From positions 92,899 to 156,898 of the forward strand of contig NZ_BMEY01000007.1 in assembly GCF_014637405.1 (NCBI RefSeq): a DNA stretch of 64,000 bases. Direction: 5' to 3'. Shown piece after piece: positions 1-8,833 of the stretch (position 1 is its first letter; the number at the start of each line of letters is the position of its first letter). The notes beneath the pieces are model-generated. The model was not told where the DNA came from and made no database searches. It saw only the letters and a program-made list of their open reading frames with translations. Position numbers and translations under genes: made by a program. This DNA comes from Ornithinibacillus halotolerans. GTDB taxonomy: Bacteria > Bacillota > Bacilli > Bacillales > Amphibacillaceae.

Positions 1-15
1 ACCTCTTTTGAAAAC

Positions 16-2265
16 TTAATAATTAAATATTAACTCTGGCAATTGAACTGTTTTTAATATTTGTTTCTCGTTCATGTCGTAAACTTTCATCTGATCCCAA
101 GAAAACGTATAAATCGTATCATCAACAGATACTAACCTTTTAATTTCAGATGTCCATTCAGGATATTCTTCAAATTCACCTTGATGGGTTATCGTATCCA
201 CTAATTTAATGCCATTTTCTGCATCAATTTCATAAAGTAATACCCCTTCGAAAATTACATTCCATTCTTCATAAGTAATATCATCTTTTACAACTTTTTT
301 TGTTTCGGATAAATTAGCAGGGAATCCGTAAATATTTTTGGACGGATGTTTAAATAATACTTTATGGTTATGAAGCAATTCGGAATAGGAACCACTTTGC
401 CCAATTACTTCTGTGAATTTTTCAATTGGATTTGTTGGGTCACTAACGTCAAATACAGAGATCTTTATACCATCTGTACGAACAATCGGTTCTTTCATAC
501 CTTCTTCTTTTACAAGTTTCGTATCTTGCCCAAATCCAATAACATGGTTATCATCTAAAGGATGTAAGTAATTACTAAATCCAGGGATTTTAAGTTCGCC
601 GAGAACAGTCGGTTTGGTTGGATCCTTTAAGTCAATGACAAAAAGCGGATCGACTTCTTTAAAGGTCACGATATAGGCAATATCCTCCATAAATCGTACA
701 CTATATATTCTTTCTCCTTCAGCAAGCCCTTCTATTTTACCTAGTGGCTCTAAGTTCATATCGAATGTGTACAAATTGTTCGTAGATAATTGTTCTTCAT
801 CCCAAGTATTTCCTTTTGTTGTAGCTACTCGGAAATGGTCTAGTCTCTCATCCATTGCAAACTGGTTAATGAGTGTTCCATTTACTAATGTAGAAGCATT
901 ATAAGTTATTTTACCTGAGTCTATTAAAAATTGAGTTATTTCTGTATCTACATCTCTTGGAAGCCAAATCATCATATCAACGGCAGTATCGTTTGTTTCT
1001 ACTTCACTCTCAGCCGATTCTTCGATTTCTTTGAATTTTTCAATCGCAATATAGAGATTGTTTTGGGACATGTAAATTTGACTAGAAGCTCCTAAATACG
1101 TTTCAATATTTGCTTCCTTATTCATATCCTTTAAATCAATAGATGTAAGAAGTAAAAATTGATTTTCTTTACTTTCAGGAAAGAAATACATTTTATCAAA
1201 ATCAACTGGCATACTTTCATCACTGACAGCAGTATCCTTAATGAAAGGTCGAACTTCCATATCTTCTTCTTCAGTTAAGATCTGGTATGGAGGGTGCTGA
1301 TTTGCTATAAGATATAAATAGCCATCAAGAATTCTTGATGAATTGTAATGCCCTTCTAGACTAACTTCACGAATTTGTTTTGGATTACTAGGGTCTTTTA
1401 TGTCATATAACATTACTGTCGTCTGACCATGGTAAATTTCAGGGATAATCATCTCAATACGATCAGAATCATGTTCAGAATCTTTTTCTACTCGTAGTGG
1501 TTCTGATTTTTGTCCGATAGATATTAATAAGTTGTCATGAAGATAAATTTCAAATGGATAAAAGTTCTCTACTTTAATTTGACTAAGAAGCTTACTATTT
1601 TCTTTTTCTGTGGAAGTAATTAAAATATCCCCATCACGAACAAAGAAAATAGACTTTCCGTCCGTCTTAATCATATCTGCTTCATCTATTCCTTCTACTT
1701 GAATATTCGTATCGGATGTTTCTCCACCTCCACCACCACTAGCTGCACTATCATCTCCTGAATCCATATCAGCAGATTCTGATGTTTCAAAAAGCGAATT
1801 TTTTTCGTTGGAGTTTTGTTCCATACGTTCTTTTAATAATGTTAGCAGCTGCTTATTATCTTTTATTTTTGGTAGTTCTGCAACTGCTGTGAAATTATGT
1901 GTAAATGTTTTTGAAAGATTTTCACCAGAAGCCGTTTTAACGTCTTTTAAAATGCTTATGTTATATTCCTCATCTGTCTCATATCCTTTATCTGGTGCTT
2001 TGAGAGTTAGAATGGTAAATGTATCATTCCATTCCATTTCTACAGTAATTTTTTCACCGCTTTTTGTTTTTACGATTACTGTGTCATCAGTAAAAGTGGT
2101 TGGATCCATTGATTCGGAGAAATGGACAGTCAAATCTTTATGATTTAGCACATAACTGGAAGCGGATGGGATTTCTGCCGTAATTTTATCGGAGAAACTA
2201 AAGAATACAATTGCCCAAACAGCTAGAATTAAAAGAATACTAATTAACCCAATCCTTTTGTACAC
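16..2265 (-). CDS. membrane-anchored beta-propeller protein with Ig-like domain
   Basis: Protein of 749 residues starting at a GTG seven bases after a GAGGTGA ribosome binding site. Residues about 7-25 form one hydrophobic segment, which is an uncleaved anchor or signal. Residues about 35-130 look like a bacterial Ig-like (SbsA-type) domain, with a typical 'HFSESMDP' stretch. An acidic, Gly-rich linker follows near 165-186, and the rest has the repeated 'LYDIKDPSNPKQI' / 'VIDLKDPTKPTVL' / 'VFDVSDPTNPIEKF' blades of the secreted beta-propeller family (PF09826 type). These blades suggest a protein-interaction or sensing role outside the membrane. The exact function is unknown. It is monocistronic as far as can be seen. 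Confidence 0.85.
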   Translation of the reverse strand: MYKRIGLISILLILAVWAIVFFSFSDKITAEIPSASSYVLNHKDLTVHFSESMDPTTFTDDTVIVKTKSGEKITVEMEWNDTFTILTLKAPDKGYETDEEYNISILKDVKTASGENLSKTFTHNFTAVAELPKIKDNKQLLTLLKERMEQNSNEKNSLFETSESADMDSGDDSAASGGGGGETSDTNIQVEGIDEADMIKTDGKSIFFVRDGDILITSTEKENSKLLSQIKVENFYPFEIYLHDNLLISIGQKSEPLRVEKDSEHDSDRIEMIIPEIYHGQTTVMLYDIKDPSNPKQIREVSLEGHYNSSRILDGYLYLIANQHPPYQILTEEEDMEVRPFIKDTAVSDESMPVDFDKMYFFPESKENQFLLLTSIDLKDMNKEANIETYLGASSQIYMSQNNLYIAIEKFKEIEESAESEVETNDTAVDMMIWLPRDVDTEITQFLIDSGKITYNASTLVNGTLINQFAMDERLDHFRVATTKGNTWDEEQLSTNNLYTFDMNLEPLGKIEGLAEGERIYSVRFMEDIAYIVTFKEVDPLFVIDLKDPTKPTVLGELKIPGFSNYLHPLDDNHVIGFGQDTKLVKEEGMKEPIVRTDGIKISVFDVSDPTNPIEKFTEVIGQSGSYSELLHNHKVLFKHPSKNIYGFPANLSETKKVVKDDITYEEWNVIFEGVLLYEIDAENGIKLVDTITHQGEFEEYPEWTSEIKRLVSVDDTIYTFSWDQMKVYDMNEKQILKTVQLPELIFNY

Positions 2266-2394
2266 GATTATTCACCTCATTTTTAATAAAGGAAAGTTCA
2301 CCTTTATCGATAAGACGTGTCAATCGAAATGTTTGTTTCAAAATAACAAGGTATAAGAGAAAAACAATTCGACAAAATCCGAGCTTTTTCGGGA

Positions 2395-2407
2395 GGTGTC
2401 AGACACC
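2395..2407. repeat. 13-bp perfect palindrome
   Basis: GGTGTCAGACACC is a perfect inverted repeat around a central A, lying between the beta-propeller gene and the degV terminator. Similar GGTGYCnGRCACC palindromes are, to my knowledge, scattered through intergenic regions of many Bacillales. Their role is not established. Only one copy was noticed in this window. Confidence 0.5.
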
Positions 2408-2431
2408 ATTATGAAAAATCATCCCAATTAA

Positions 2432-2467
2432 AAAGAGAGAAAAACTCAGGGATTATCCCTGAGTTTT
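2432..2467 (-). terminator. intrinsic terminator after degV
   Basis: An 8-bp stem (ACTCAGGG / CCCTGAGT) with a 5-base loop is flanked by A-runs and T-runs, so it could work in both directions. It lies immediately after the degV-family stop codon. Confidence 0.85.
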
Positions 2468-3328
2468 TTATTTGTATGATTTATTTAAGAAAAATAATGC
2501 AATTGTTCCTGGACCAGCGTGGGCACCTATAGCGGATCCTACATATTCAATGAGAAATTCTTTCGCGCCGAACTTCTCTTTAATCATTTCAGCAAGTTTT
2601 TCAGCTCTTTCTAAATCGTCTCCGTGGCTAATACCAATTACTTGGTTTTCGAAGTTGCCACCACGTTCTTCCATGAGTTCAACCATTCTTCCTAATAGTT
2701 TTTTTGTACCACGCATTTTTTCCAGAGGTATAAGCTTTCCTTGTTCTACGTGAAGAATCGGTTTGATATTTAATAAAGAACCAACGAAAGCAGCTGTTTT
2801 ACTTACACGGCCACCACGTTTTAAATACTCTAAGTCATCAACAGTAAAAATATGCTCCATATGGAGTGCTTGTTTCGATGCTTCCTCGATAATTTCTTCT
2901 TTACTTTTTCCTGCTTTGGCCATTTTCGCTGCTTGAAGAACGACTAGTCCATATCCAATAGATGCACATTTTGTATCAATTACCGTAATATCTGCATCTG
3001 GATATTCTTCCTTTACTTCTTGTTCCATCATTTTCGCTGTTTGATATGTACCAGATAGTTCAGAAGAAAATGCTAAGTAAAGTAAAGGTTGTTTAGACTG
3101 GGCATATTCGGTAAAGATATTCTTAAAAGTCTGTGGTGAAACTTGGGATGTTTTCGGTGATGCGCCCTTTCTCATTGCATCAAATACATTTTTAGGAGTA
3201 ATATTAATTCCGTCAACATAATCTTTGTCATCTAAATGAACTGTTAATGATACCATTTCCATGTCATACTCAGTGAAGTAATTTTTAGTCAAATCACTTG
3301 CTGAATCGGCCATAATTTTGATACTCAT
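2468..3328 (-). CDS. DegV family fatty-acid-binding protein
   Basis: Protein of 286 residues of the DegV family, which binds fatty acids and works with a fatty acid kinase (FakA type). Family hallmarks are the N-terminal 'IMADSASDL', 'KTSQVSPQTF', 'GISHGDD' and the C-terminal 'GSAIGAHAGPG'. The start was set at the second ATG because AAGGTGA lies seven bases before it, while the first ATG overlaps that site. The B. subtilis yit region also has a DegV protein (YitS), so this may be its counterpart. It is divergent from the yitT-type gene and ends in a strong terminator. Confidence 0.9.
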   Translation of the reverse strand: MSIKIMADSASDLTKNYFTEYDMEMVSLTVHLDDKDYVDGINITPKNVFDAMRKGASPKTSQVSPQTFKNIFTEYAQSKQPLLYLAFSSELSGTYQTAKMMEQEVKEEYPDADITVIDTKCASIGYGLVVLQAAKMAKAGKSKEEIIEEASKQALHMEHIFTVDDLEYLKRGGRVSKTAAFVGSLLNIKPILHVEQGKLIPLEKMRGTKKLLGRMVELMEERGGNFENQVIGISHGDDLERAEKLAEMIKEKFGAKEFLIEYVGSAIGAHAGPGTIALFFLNKSYK

Positions 3329-3427
3329 TGTCATTCACCTTCTTTTCTTTAATTTATTATATAATGTTTAGTTTATAGCTATAATGGGATATAGTCAAAA
3401 TAATTGTGATATAAAAAGGAGACTGTT

Positions 3428-4270
3428 ATGTTTTTAATAGAAGCTAAAAGAATTGCCATTGTCATTCTTGGATCATTACTTAATGCGTTATCTTTAAATC
3501 TATTTTTAATTAGTGCGAATGTGTATGCGAGTGGGTTTACTGGAACAGCCCAATTAATATCAAGTGTGTTTAATGATTTTGTTGGTATTAACATTTCAAC
3601 TGGAATTCTATTATTTCTTTTAAATATTCCGGTATTAATATTAGGCTGGTTTAAGGTTGGAAAAGGATTTACTATATATAGCATCATTTCTGTTTTATTT
3701 TCTTCATTATTCCTGCAATTTTTGCCAGTTATACAACTGTCTGAAGATATTATATTAAATGCTGTTTTTGGTGGTTTAGTTGCGGGGATAGGAGTAGGGA
3801 TGACCTTGAAAATAGGAGCTTCTACCGGTGGAATGGATATTGTGGCTATGTATCTATCCCGTTTAAAGGATAGACCGATTGGTGTGTATTTTATATCATT
3901 AAATGCAATTATTATTGCTCTTGCAGGAATTTTGTACTTGCCAGAAAATGCTTTGTATACGATGGTAGCTCTGTACGTGACAACTCGTGTAATTGATACC
4001 ATTCATACAAGATACAATAAACTTACTGCGATGATTGTCACTAGAAAAGCTAAAGAGTTACAGACAGCTATACATAACAAAATGGTTCGTGGAATTACAA
4101 TATTACCAGCTGTTGGTGCCTATACCAATGAAAATAAACATATGTTGTATCTCGTTATTACACGGTATGAGTTATATGACTTAGAACGAATTATTAAAGA
4201 AGTAGATCCAGAAGCATTTACAAATATCGTTCAAACGACAGGGATCTTTGGCTTTTTTAGAAAAGAATAG
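3428..4270 (+). CDS. yitT: YitT family membrane protein
   Basis: Protein of 280 residues with about five or six hydrophobic segments in residues 1-175. A soluble C-terminal domain of DUF2179 type follows ('MLYLVITRYELYDLERIIKEVDPEAF'). The 'GGLVAGIGVGMTLKIGASTGGMDIVA' region is characteristic of the YitT (DUF161) family. Function is unknown; a transport role is guessed for the family. AAAGGAG precedes the ATG. The next gene, a lipoprotein, begins 10 bases downstream, so the two are probably co-transcribed. The symbol rests on position next to yitU-yitV-yitW-type genes, because genomes of this group carry several paralogues. Confidence 0.85.
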   Translation: MFLIEAKRIAIVILGSLLNALSLNLFLISANVYASGFTGTAQLISSVFNDFVGINISTGILLFLLNIPVLILGWFKVGKGFTIYSIISVLFSSLFLQFLPVIQLSEDIILNAVFGGLVAGIGVGMTLKIGASTGGMDIVAMYLSRLKDRPIGVYFISLNAIIIALAGILYLPENALYTMVALYVTTRVIDTIHTRYNKLTAMIVTRKAKELQTAIHNKMVRGITILPAVGAYTNENKHMLYLVITRYELYDLERIIKEVDPEAFTNIVQTTGIFGFFRKE

Positions 4271-4280
4271 GAGTTAGATC

Positions 4281-4688
4281 ATGTTGAAGAAATTAATAAT
4301 TTTATTATGTAGTGTTATATTTGTACTGACTGCATGTGGGAATGAGCAGGACACGGAAAAAACAAATGACAAAGGAATTTCCTCCCCAGAAGCTTCCTTA
4401 AATATTCAAGATTTAGATGTGAAGATTGTGGAAGATAAAGCCGTTCTCGAGGGGAAGGCAAAAGCTTCGAACAACGAGTTTTATTATCATGTGGAGAAAG
4501 AGGACCACATTTTAAAAGAAGAGGAGAGTGTACAAGTTGATGGGGAATGGGGAACATTTGAAATTACAATAGACATTACAGAAGATATGAAAGAAAGCGA
4601 AGAAGTTGTGTTTGTAAAGTTTTTCAATCGAGATAATGACTCGATTGTTAATCCAAATTATGTTCCATTAGATATTCCAAGAAATTAA
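4281..4688 (+). CDS. small lipoprotein of unknown function
   Basis: Protein of 135 residues. A hydrophobic signal of about 16 residues ends in the lipobox LTAC, so Cys19 should be lipidated and the protein held on the outer face of the membrane. The remainder is acidic and polar, with a small beta-rich look ('VEDKAVLEGKAKASNNEFYYHVE'). It may be an Ig-like or carbohydrate-type fold, but I do not recognise a family. TAGGAG sits before the ATG, and the gene follows yitT closely, with a strong bidirectional terminator after it. Confidence 0.8.
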   Translation: MLKKLIILLCSVIFVLTACGNEQDTEKTNDKGISSPEASLNIQDLDVKIVEDKAVLEGKAKASNNEFYYHVEKEDHILKEEESVQVDGEWGTFEITIDITEDMKESEEVVFVKFFNRDNDSIVNPNYVPLDIPRN

Positions 4689-4723
4689 AAGAGGATGAAG
4701 CTTAGTTCTTCATCCTCTTTTAC
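4688..4723. terminator. bidirectional terminator
   Basis: A perfect 13-bp stem (AAAGAGGATGAAG with its complement) and a 7-base loop, with T-runs on both strands, separate the lipoprotein gene from the convergent NifU-like gene. Confidence 0.9.
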
Positions 4724-4729
4724 TATGTA

Positions 4730-4993
4730 TTAATAGCCATGTTTTGCGAAGACTTCTTTAACTTTTGGTGTTACATCGTCCCATTCGGCATCAAAACTTT
4801 TGTTAACTGTAATGAAGTTTTGGTACCCAAATACATTGTCTACACCATCTAGTTTCAGTAAATCATTCATAATCTCATGTTCACTTGTTTGTCCTGGCAT
4901 AACCGAAATACTGTTTGTTCCTTCAAAAATAATTTTGTCAGTAGTAAATTTAATTGCGTTTGGATTTGGTGTTCCTTCAGCTCGTACTCCCAC
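4730..4993 (-). CDS. NifU/Nfu N-terminal-like scaffold protein
   Basis: Small protein of 87 residues resembling the N-terminal domain of Nfu-type iron-sulfur scaffold proteins (PF08712 type). Seen motifs are 'TPNPNAIKF' near the start, 'GTNSISVMPGQ' and 'LDGVDNVFGYQNFITV'. It has no CxxC, so by itself it does not carry the cluster-binding half. The start is a GTG nine bases after AAGGAGG. A longer reading from an upstream ATG adds a hydrophobic stretch with no ribosome binding site and was not used. It is likely involved in iron-sulfur protein maturation, by family only. Confidence 0.8.
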   Translation of the reverse strand: MGVRAEGTPNPNAIKFTTDKIIFEGTNSISVMPGQTSEHEIMNDLLKLDGVDNVFGYQNFITVNKSFDAEWDDVTPKVKEVFAKHGY

Positions 4994-5232
4994 TTGAATA
5001 TACCTCCTTGATACTTCCTTCTTTAATACTATCTTAGCAGAAAAGCTAATAGGAAAAAAGAAAATAGGATAAAACTTTACGGTTTGACACAAATTCTTCA
5101 TTCATGAAAACAAAGGTGCTCTAAAAGAACACCTTTGTTTATCACTCATTCAAACAGTAATCCCGTTTCATCCAAAGAATGAATTGGCTATTACCATCAC
5201 GAGTATATTGATCGGAATGACTTATCTGGAGG

Positions 5233-5427
5233 TTAGCTTAGCTGATTTTGCTCTAATTGCTGCTGTAACTGTTGTAATTGTTGTTTTTCTTCAGGGGTTG
5301 CATCATTCATAGCAGCTTGGATTGCGTTATGAGCAGCTTGTTTATCTTGCTCATTTGTACCACCTGCTAAATTATTTGTAAATTTAGTTACAGCTTCCTT
5401 TGCTTGCTGGAATAAATTATTTTGCAT
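5233..5427 (-). CDS. DUF3813-type small protein
   Basis: Protein of 64 residues, rich in Gln and Ala and helical throughout ('LFQQAKEAVTKFTNNL', then a Gln-rich tail), resembling the DUF3813 family of Bacillales. I believe YitR of B. subtilis belongs to the same family, which fits the yit neighbourhood, but I am not sure enough to assign the symbol. It starts three bases after the stop of a 49-codon gene whose end carries its ribosome binding site (TAGGAGG), so the two are translationally linked. Function is unknown. Confidence 0.7.
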   Translation of the reverse strand: MQNNLFQQAKEAVTKFTNNLAGGTNEQDKQAAHNAIQAAMNDATPEEKQQLQQLQQQLEQNQLS

Positions 5428-5430
5428 AAT

Positions 5431-5580
5431 TTAAAATCCTCCTACTGTATGATTATCTGCTTCTTCCTTTTTTCGTTCTGCTTCAGTAAAGTTTGAACGA
5501 TAAGGAAATTTCTCTGCATGTTTTCTTACAGCATCTGCGCTTTGTTGGCTAAACCTTCTCGATTTGCTCCCTTTGCCCAA
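5431..5580 (-). CDS. 49-residue conserved-looking small protein
   Basis: A TTG-started frame of 49 codons preceded by GGAGG at correct spacing. The product is strongly basic at the N-terminus ('GKGSKSRRFSQQSADAV') and acidic/basic mixed later, ending in 'NHTVGGF'. The stop lies three bases before the start of the DUF3813-type gene and includes that gene's ribosome binding site, so they form a two-gene unit. The TTG start and short length make it easy to overlook. The composition resembles small spore or stress proteins, but no family was recognised. Confidence 0.65.
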   Translation of the reverse strand: MGKGSKSRRFSQQSADAVRKHAEKFPYRSNFTEAERKKEEADNHTVGGF

Positions 5581-5670
5581 GTCAATTCCTCCTTAGAAAA
5601 ACTCACTTTTAGCAAGACGAATAACTTAAGTTCGTTTTTCTTAATGGCAGGTGACTACACCATATGCCAA

Positions 5671-5705
5671 AGAAAAAAGTGAACGACTTTTAATCGTTCA
5701 CTTGT
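5671..5705 (-). terminator. terminator after yitU
   Basis: A 10-bp stem (AAGTGAACGA / TCGTTCACTT) with a 7-base loop and a T-rich tail on the minus strand lies about 55 bases after the yitU stop. Confidence 0.8.
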
Positions 5706-5758
5706 AGTATGGAAAGATTGCTTATATTTTATAGTAGGTAAAATACGGTAGGAAAGTT

Positions 5759-6589
5759 TTACTTTACAATAGAATTTAATTGTAAGTATTCTTCAAGGAA
5801 CTTACCGATTCCACTCTCTTCATTTGTTACTGTTACATGCTTAGCGATCGATTTTAATGGATCAATTGCATTCCCCATTGCTACTCCAACACCAGCATAA
5901 TCAATCATCTCTAAATCATTATCTTCATCACCAAAAGCAATTATTCTGTCTTGTGGTATTTGATAATAATGAGCAATTTTATGAAGTCCAACTGCTTTGT
6001 TGATTCCTTTTTTAACAATTTCAATCACATTCCACGGGGCACCCCATTTACGATGTTCAATTACTTCAGCATGGAATTCATCTAATGTGTCACGTAAGGT
6101 AGAGATATGCTCTTCTTTTGGATGGATTAATATAGATGTAGGGTCGTCCTTTAATTTGCTCTTTAAACTTCCGATAACAAATGGAGAATCTTTTTGGGTT
6201 TGATAAAAGATATTAATGATGTCTTCACTATACTTATCAAGATATACGTTATCTTGTACTTCTGCTAACACGTTATGCACATCCAAATCATAACAGGTTT
6301 GAACGATACTTAGAGCAGTTCGATTTGGCATGGGGTTATGAAGTACATCCCATTTCTTATCTGTTGGATGATGTATAAGTGCACCGTTAAAGTTGACCAT
6401 CGGAGTTTTTAAGCCTAGTTCATGATAATATTGTATGCTTGCTCGATGTGGTCTTCCTGTTGCAATGACAACGATATGACCGTCATCCATTGCCTTTTGT
6501 AATACTTGCTTATTTCTGGAACTAATTACTTTATCATCTGAAAGTAATGTACCGTCCAAATCTAAAGCAATTAAATGTTGTTTTGCCAT
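5759..6589 (-). CDS. yitU: Cof-type HAD phosphatase YitU
   Basis: Protein of 276 residues of the HAD superfamily, Cof/IIB type. Motif I is DLDGTL near residue 10, motif II is ATGRP near 43, a Lys lies in 'KKGINKAVGL', and motif IV is GDEDNDLEMI followed by the typical 'GVGVAMGNA'. These are Mg-dependent phosphatases of sugar phosphates or cofactors such as pyridoxal phosphate and flavin precursors; the substrate cannot be read from sequence. GAGGTGA precedes the ATG. It is divergent from yitV, matching B. subtilis gene content. Confidence 0.9.
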   Translation of the reverse strand: MAKQHLIALDLDGTLLSDDKVISSRNKQVLQKAMDDGHIVVIATGRPHRASIQYYHELGLKTPMVNFNGALIHHPTDKKWDVLHNPMPNRTALSIVQTCYDLDVHNVLAEVQDNVYLDKYSEDIINIFYQTQKDSPFVIGSLKSKLKDDPTSILIHPKEEHISTLRDTLDEFHAEVIEHRKWGAPWNVIEIVKKGINKAVGLHKIAHYYQIPQDRIIAFGDEDNDLEMIDYAGVGVAMGNAIDPLKSIAKHVTVTNEESGIGKFLEEYLQLNSIVK

Positions 6590-6737
6590 TATTTATCACC
6601 TCGTATTAATTAAGTTTATTCGTGTTTTCTATATATGTAAAGAGTTATTGTGTAATATTTTGGTTAAATTAGTTTAATTATTTGGAAATTAATACTATTA
6701 TTGGGATATGTACATAAAGGATGAGAGGATTATGCAG

Positions 6738-7496
6738 ATGATTGGAATTTCAAAAGAATTAGTTGGGGGAATCCCTAGTTTAGTTGTAGTTGATTCTGAA
6801 AAAAAAGAAGAAGCTTTGCCAACAGTTATATACTTTCACGGAATTACAAGTGCAAAAGAACATAATTTGCCATTAGCATTTTTATTAGCGGAGAAAGGGA
6901 TCCGTGTTGTTTTACCTGATAGTATTTATCATGGAGAGCGAGAAACAAATGAAATAGATGATGTTCGATATTATTTATTCCATATTGTATTACAAAATGT
7001 AAAAGAATTAAATGATATAAAGGATGATTTAGAAAGCAGAGAGCTTATTCTTGATGGAAGAGTTGGTGTAGCTGGAACGAGTATGGGTGGAATAACTACT
7101 GCAGCAGCATTATCACAATATCAGTGGCTAAATTCAGCTGCAATACTAATGGGATCACCTAAATTGACAACATTTGCGAGGGAATTGGTAGCAACATACG
7201 AAAAATTAGGTGAGCTTCCTATGACAAAGGAAGAGGTTGATAAATTATATGAAACACTACAAACGTTTGATTTATCTCTACAAGTAGAAAAGCTAAACGA
7301 AAGACCTCTATTATTATGGCACGGGGATAATGATCCTACTGTACCATTTGAGCATTCTTTCCGTTTCTATGAGTCAACGGTAAAAGTATACAAGGATCAG
7401 GACAAGATAAAATTCATTCGAGAAAAAAATCAAGGGCATAAAGTAAGTCGAATGGCTATATTAGAAACTGTAAAATGGTTTGTCTCTTATCTGTGA
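6738..7496 (+). CDS. yitV: alpha/beta-hydrolase YitV
   Basis: Protein of about 252 residues, serine hydrolase type. 'YFHGITSAKEHN' forms the oxyanion region, the nucleophile elbow is GTSMGG, the acid is in 'HGDNDPTVP' and the catalytic His is in 'NQGHKV'. It resembles B. subtilis YitV closely as I remember it, including the N-terminal 'MIxIxxxxVxGIP'. The third in-frame ATG was chosen because AGAGG then lies nine bases upstream; an ATG six bases earlier is the alternative. Esterase or dienelactone-hydrolase-like activity is likely, with substrate unknown. Confidence 0.85.
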   Translation: MIGISKELVGGIPSLVVVDSEKKEEALPTVIYFHGITSAKEHNLPLAFLLAEKGIRVVLPDSIYHGERETNEIDDVRYYLFHIVLQNVKELNDIKDDLESRELILDGRVGVAGTSMGGITTAAALSQYQWLNSAAILMGSPKLTTFARELVATYEKLGELPMTKEEVDKLYETLQTFDLSLQVEKLNERPLLLWHGDNDPTVPFEHSFRFYESTVKVYKDQDKIKFIREKNQGHKVSRMAILETVKWFVSYL

Positions 7497-7564
7497 TTTA
7501 AATCATTTAAATATATTCCAAAGTATGTTTAAATAAAGTTATGAAGAATGAAGGAGGGAAAACC

Positions 7565-7876
7565 ATGGATGAAGCATTAAAAGAAAATCTCATGGGTGCT
7601 CTTGAAAATGTGATTGACCCAGAATTAGGAATTGATATTGTAAATCTTGGATTGATATATGACGTTAACTTAGAAGATGACGGCCTTGCTGTAGTAACGA
7701 TGACTCTTACTGCAATGGGGTGTCCATTATCTGCACATATCGAAGCGGATGTGAAGCACGCATTATCTGATATTCCAGAAGTAAAAGAAACAAGAGTAGA
7801 TATCGTATGGGATCCACCATGGGGCAAAGAAAGAATGTCCCGCTATGCAAAAATTGCTTTAGGAATTCCTGATTGA
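7565..7876 (+). CDS. yitW: MIP18/DUF59 iron-sulfur assembly protein YitW
   Basis: Protein of 103 residues, almost all of it one DUF59 (MIP18/SufT-like) domain. Seen are 'VIDPELGIDIVNLGLIY', 'TLTAMGCPLS' with the single conserved Cys, and the C-terminal 'VWDPPWGKERMS'. Members help to insert or transfer Fe-S clusters. GAAGGAGG sits eight bases before the chosen ATG; the longer frame would place that site inside the coding region. It follows yitV with a gap of 68 bases and ends in a strong terminator. Confidence 0.9.
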   Translation: MDEALKENLMGALENVIDPELGIDIVNLGLIYDVNLEDDGLAVVTMTLTAMGCPLSAHIEADVKHALSDIPEVKETRVDIVWDPPWGKERMSRYAKIALGIPD

Positions 7877-7888
7877 TAACAATGATTA

Positions 7889-7920
7889 CAAAAAGCCGAC
7901 TGCACTAGTCGGCTTTTTTT
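7889..7920 (+). terminator. intrinsic terminator after yitW
   Basis: Stem AGCCGACT / AGTCGGCT with a short loop followed by eight T; A-runs upstream let it also serve the convergent uppP gene. Confidence 0.9.
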
Positions 7921-7935
7921 CATAAATAAATTTCA

Positions 7936-8748
7936 TTATAGAAACAATACAACTAACACTCCGACAACAAAGCAATAAAAGGCGAAATATTTTAAATTAC
8001 CTCGAGCCATAATATTCATAAACCATTTCAAGGCAAAGTATGTCGCAATAATTGAACTTAGAAATGCTAATAAATAAGGGATCCACAATGTATCAAAATA
8101 CTCATCATTAACTATCTCATCAATAGAAAGTAATCCTACCCCTAAGCTGACAGGTATATATAGTAAAAAAGAAAATCGAAGTGCAGTTTCCTGTTTCATT
8201 CCTAATAACATCGCAGCTACAATAGTTGCACCAGACCGACTTATTCCAGGAATTAAAGCTACTGTTTGGGCAAGGCCTACAATAATAGCATCTTTCAAGG
8301 TAACTTGTTTATCACTTTTTCGACCACGTAAATTTCGGATAATCCATAATGCAATTCCTGTAATTAATAATGTAATTCCTACTACAGTAGTTGTACTTAA
8401 ACTACTAATACGTTCTTCTAGTATAATCCCGATGATTCCGGTAATAAAGGTAGCAATAAGTAACAGGATAATAAATATAAAATCGCCCTTTGCAGCTTCA
8501 TCTTTTTTAAATACATAATTGAACCCGTTTTTACCTAGTCGAACGATATCATTAAAATAAATAATAATGACGGCAATTAATGATCCAAAGTTCACTAATG
8601 CTTCGAATGACAACCCTTCTGCTTTAATACCCAGTATTTCTCTAGCTAAGACAATATGTCCACTTGATGAAATCGGTATAGGTTCTGTAAAGCCTTGAAG
8701 TAATCCTAAAAATATATATTTTAATAATGTCAATAATTCACTTTCCAT
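7936..8748 (-). CDS. uppP: undecaprenyl-diphosphate phosphatase
   Basis: Integral membrane protein of 270 residues of the BacA/UppP family, which removes one phosphate from undecaprenyl diphosphate to recycle the cell-wall lipid carrier. The two signature regions are visible: '[16 protein letters not shown]' near residues 18-33, with catalytic Glu and Ser, and '[11 protein letters not shown]' near 165-176, with the essential Arg. About eight membrane segments follow the family pattern. AAGGAG precedes the ATG. High-copy forms give bacitracin tolerance in the family. Confidence 0.95.
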   Translation of the reverse strand: MESELLTLLKYIFLGLLQGFTEPIPISSSGHIVLAREILGIKAEGLSFEALVNFGSLIAVIIIYFNDIVRLGKNGFNYVFKKDEAAKGDFIFIILLLIATFITGIIGIILEERISSLSTTTVVGITLLITGIALWIIRNLRGRKSDKQVTLKDAIIVGLAQTVALIPGISRSGATIVAAMLLGMKQETALRFSFLLYIPVSLGVGLLSIDEIVNDEYFDTLWIPYLLAFLSSIIATYFALKWFMNIMARGNLKYFAFYCFVVGVLVVLFL

Positions 8749-8782
8749 TAAAGTTAACTCCTTTTGATTATGTTAATTTGTC

Positions 8783-8810
8783 ACCCCAACTTAGGCTAAT
8801 GAATAGTCTA
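8783..8810 (+). promoter_or_regulatory. possible sigma-K-type promoter
   Basis: AATAGTCTA resembles the sigma-K -10 consensus CATAnnnTA except for the first base, and an AC dinucleotide lies 17 bases upstream. It precedes the Gly/Tyr-rich protein gene, whose composition would suit a spore coat. This is a weak, sequence-only prediction. Confidence 0.35.
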
Positions 8811-8833
8811 AAATGGGAGGAGGGTGAAATTAA

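Noticed and set aside
3379-4002. 207-codon minus-strand frame opposite yitT
   Set aside because: It lies wholly antisense to a clear membrane protein gene, with a composition expected from the complement of hydrophobic codons and no start signals.
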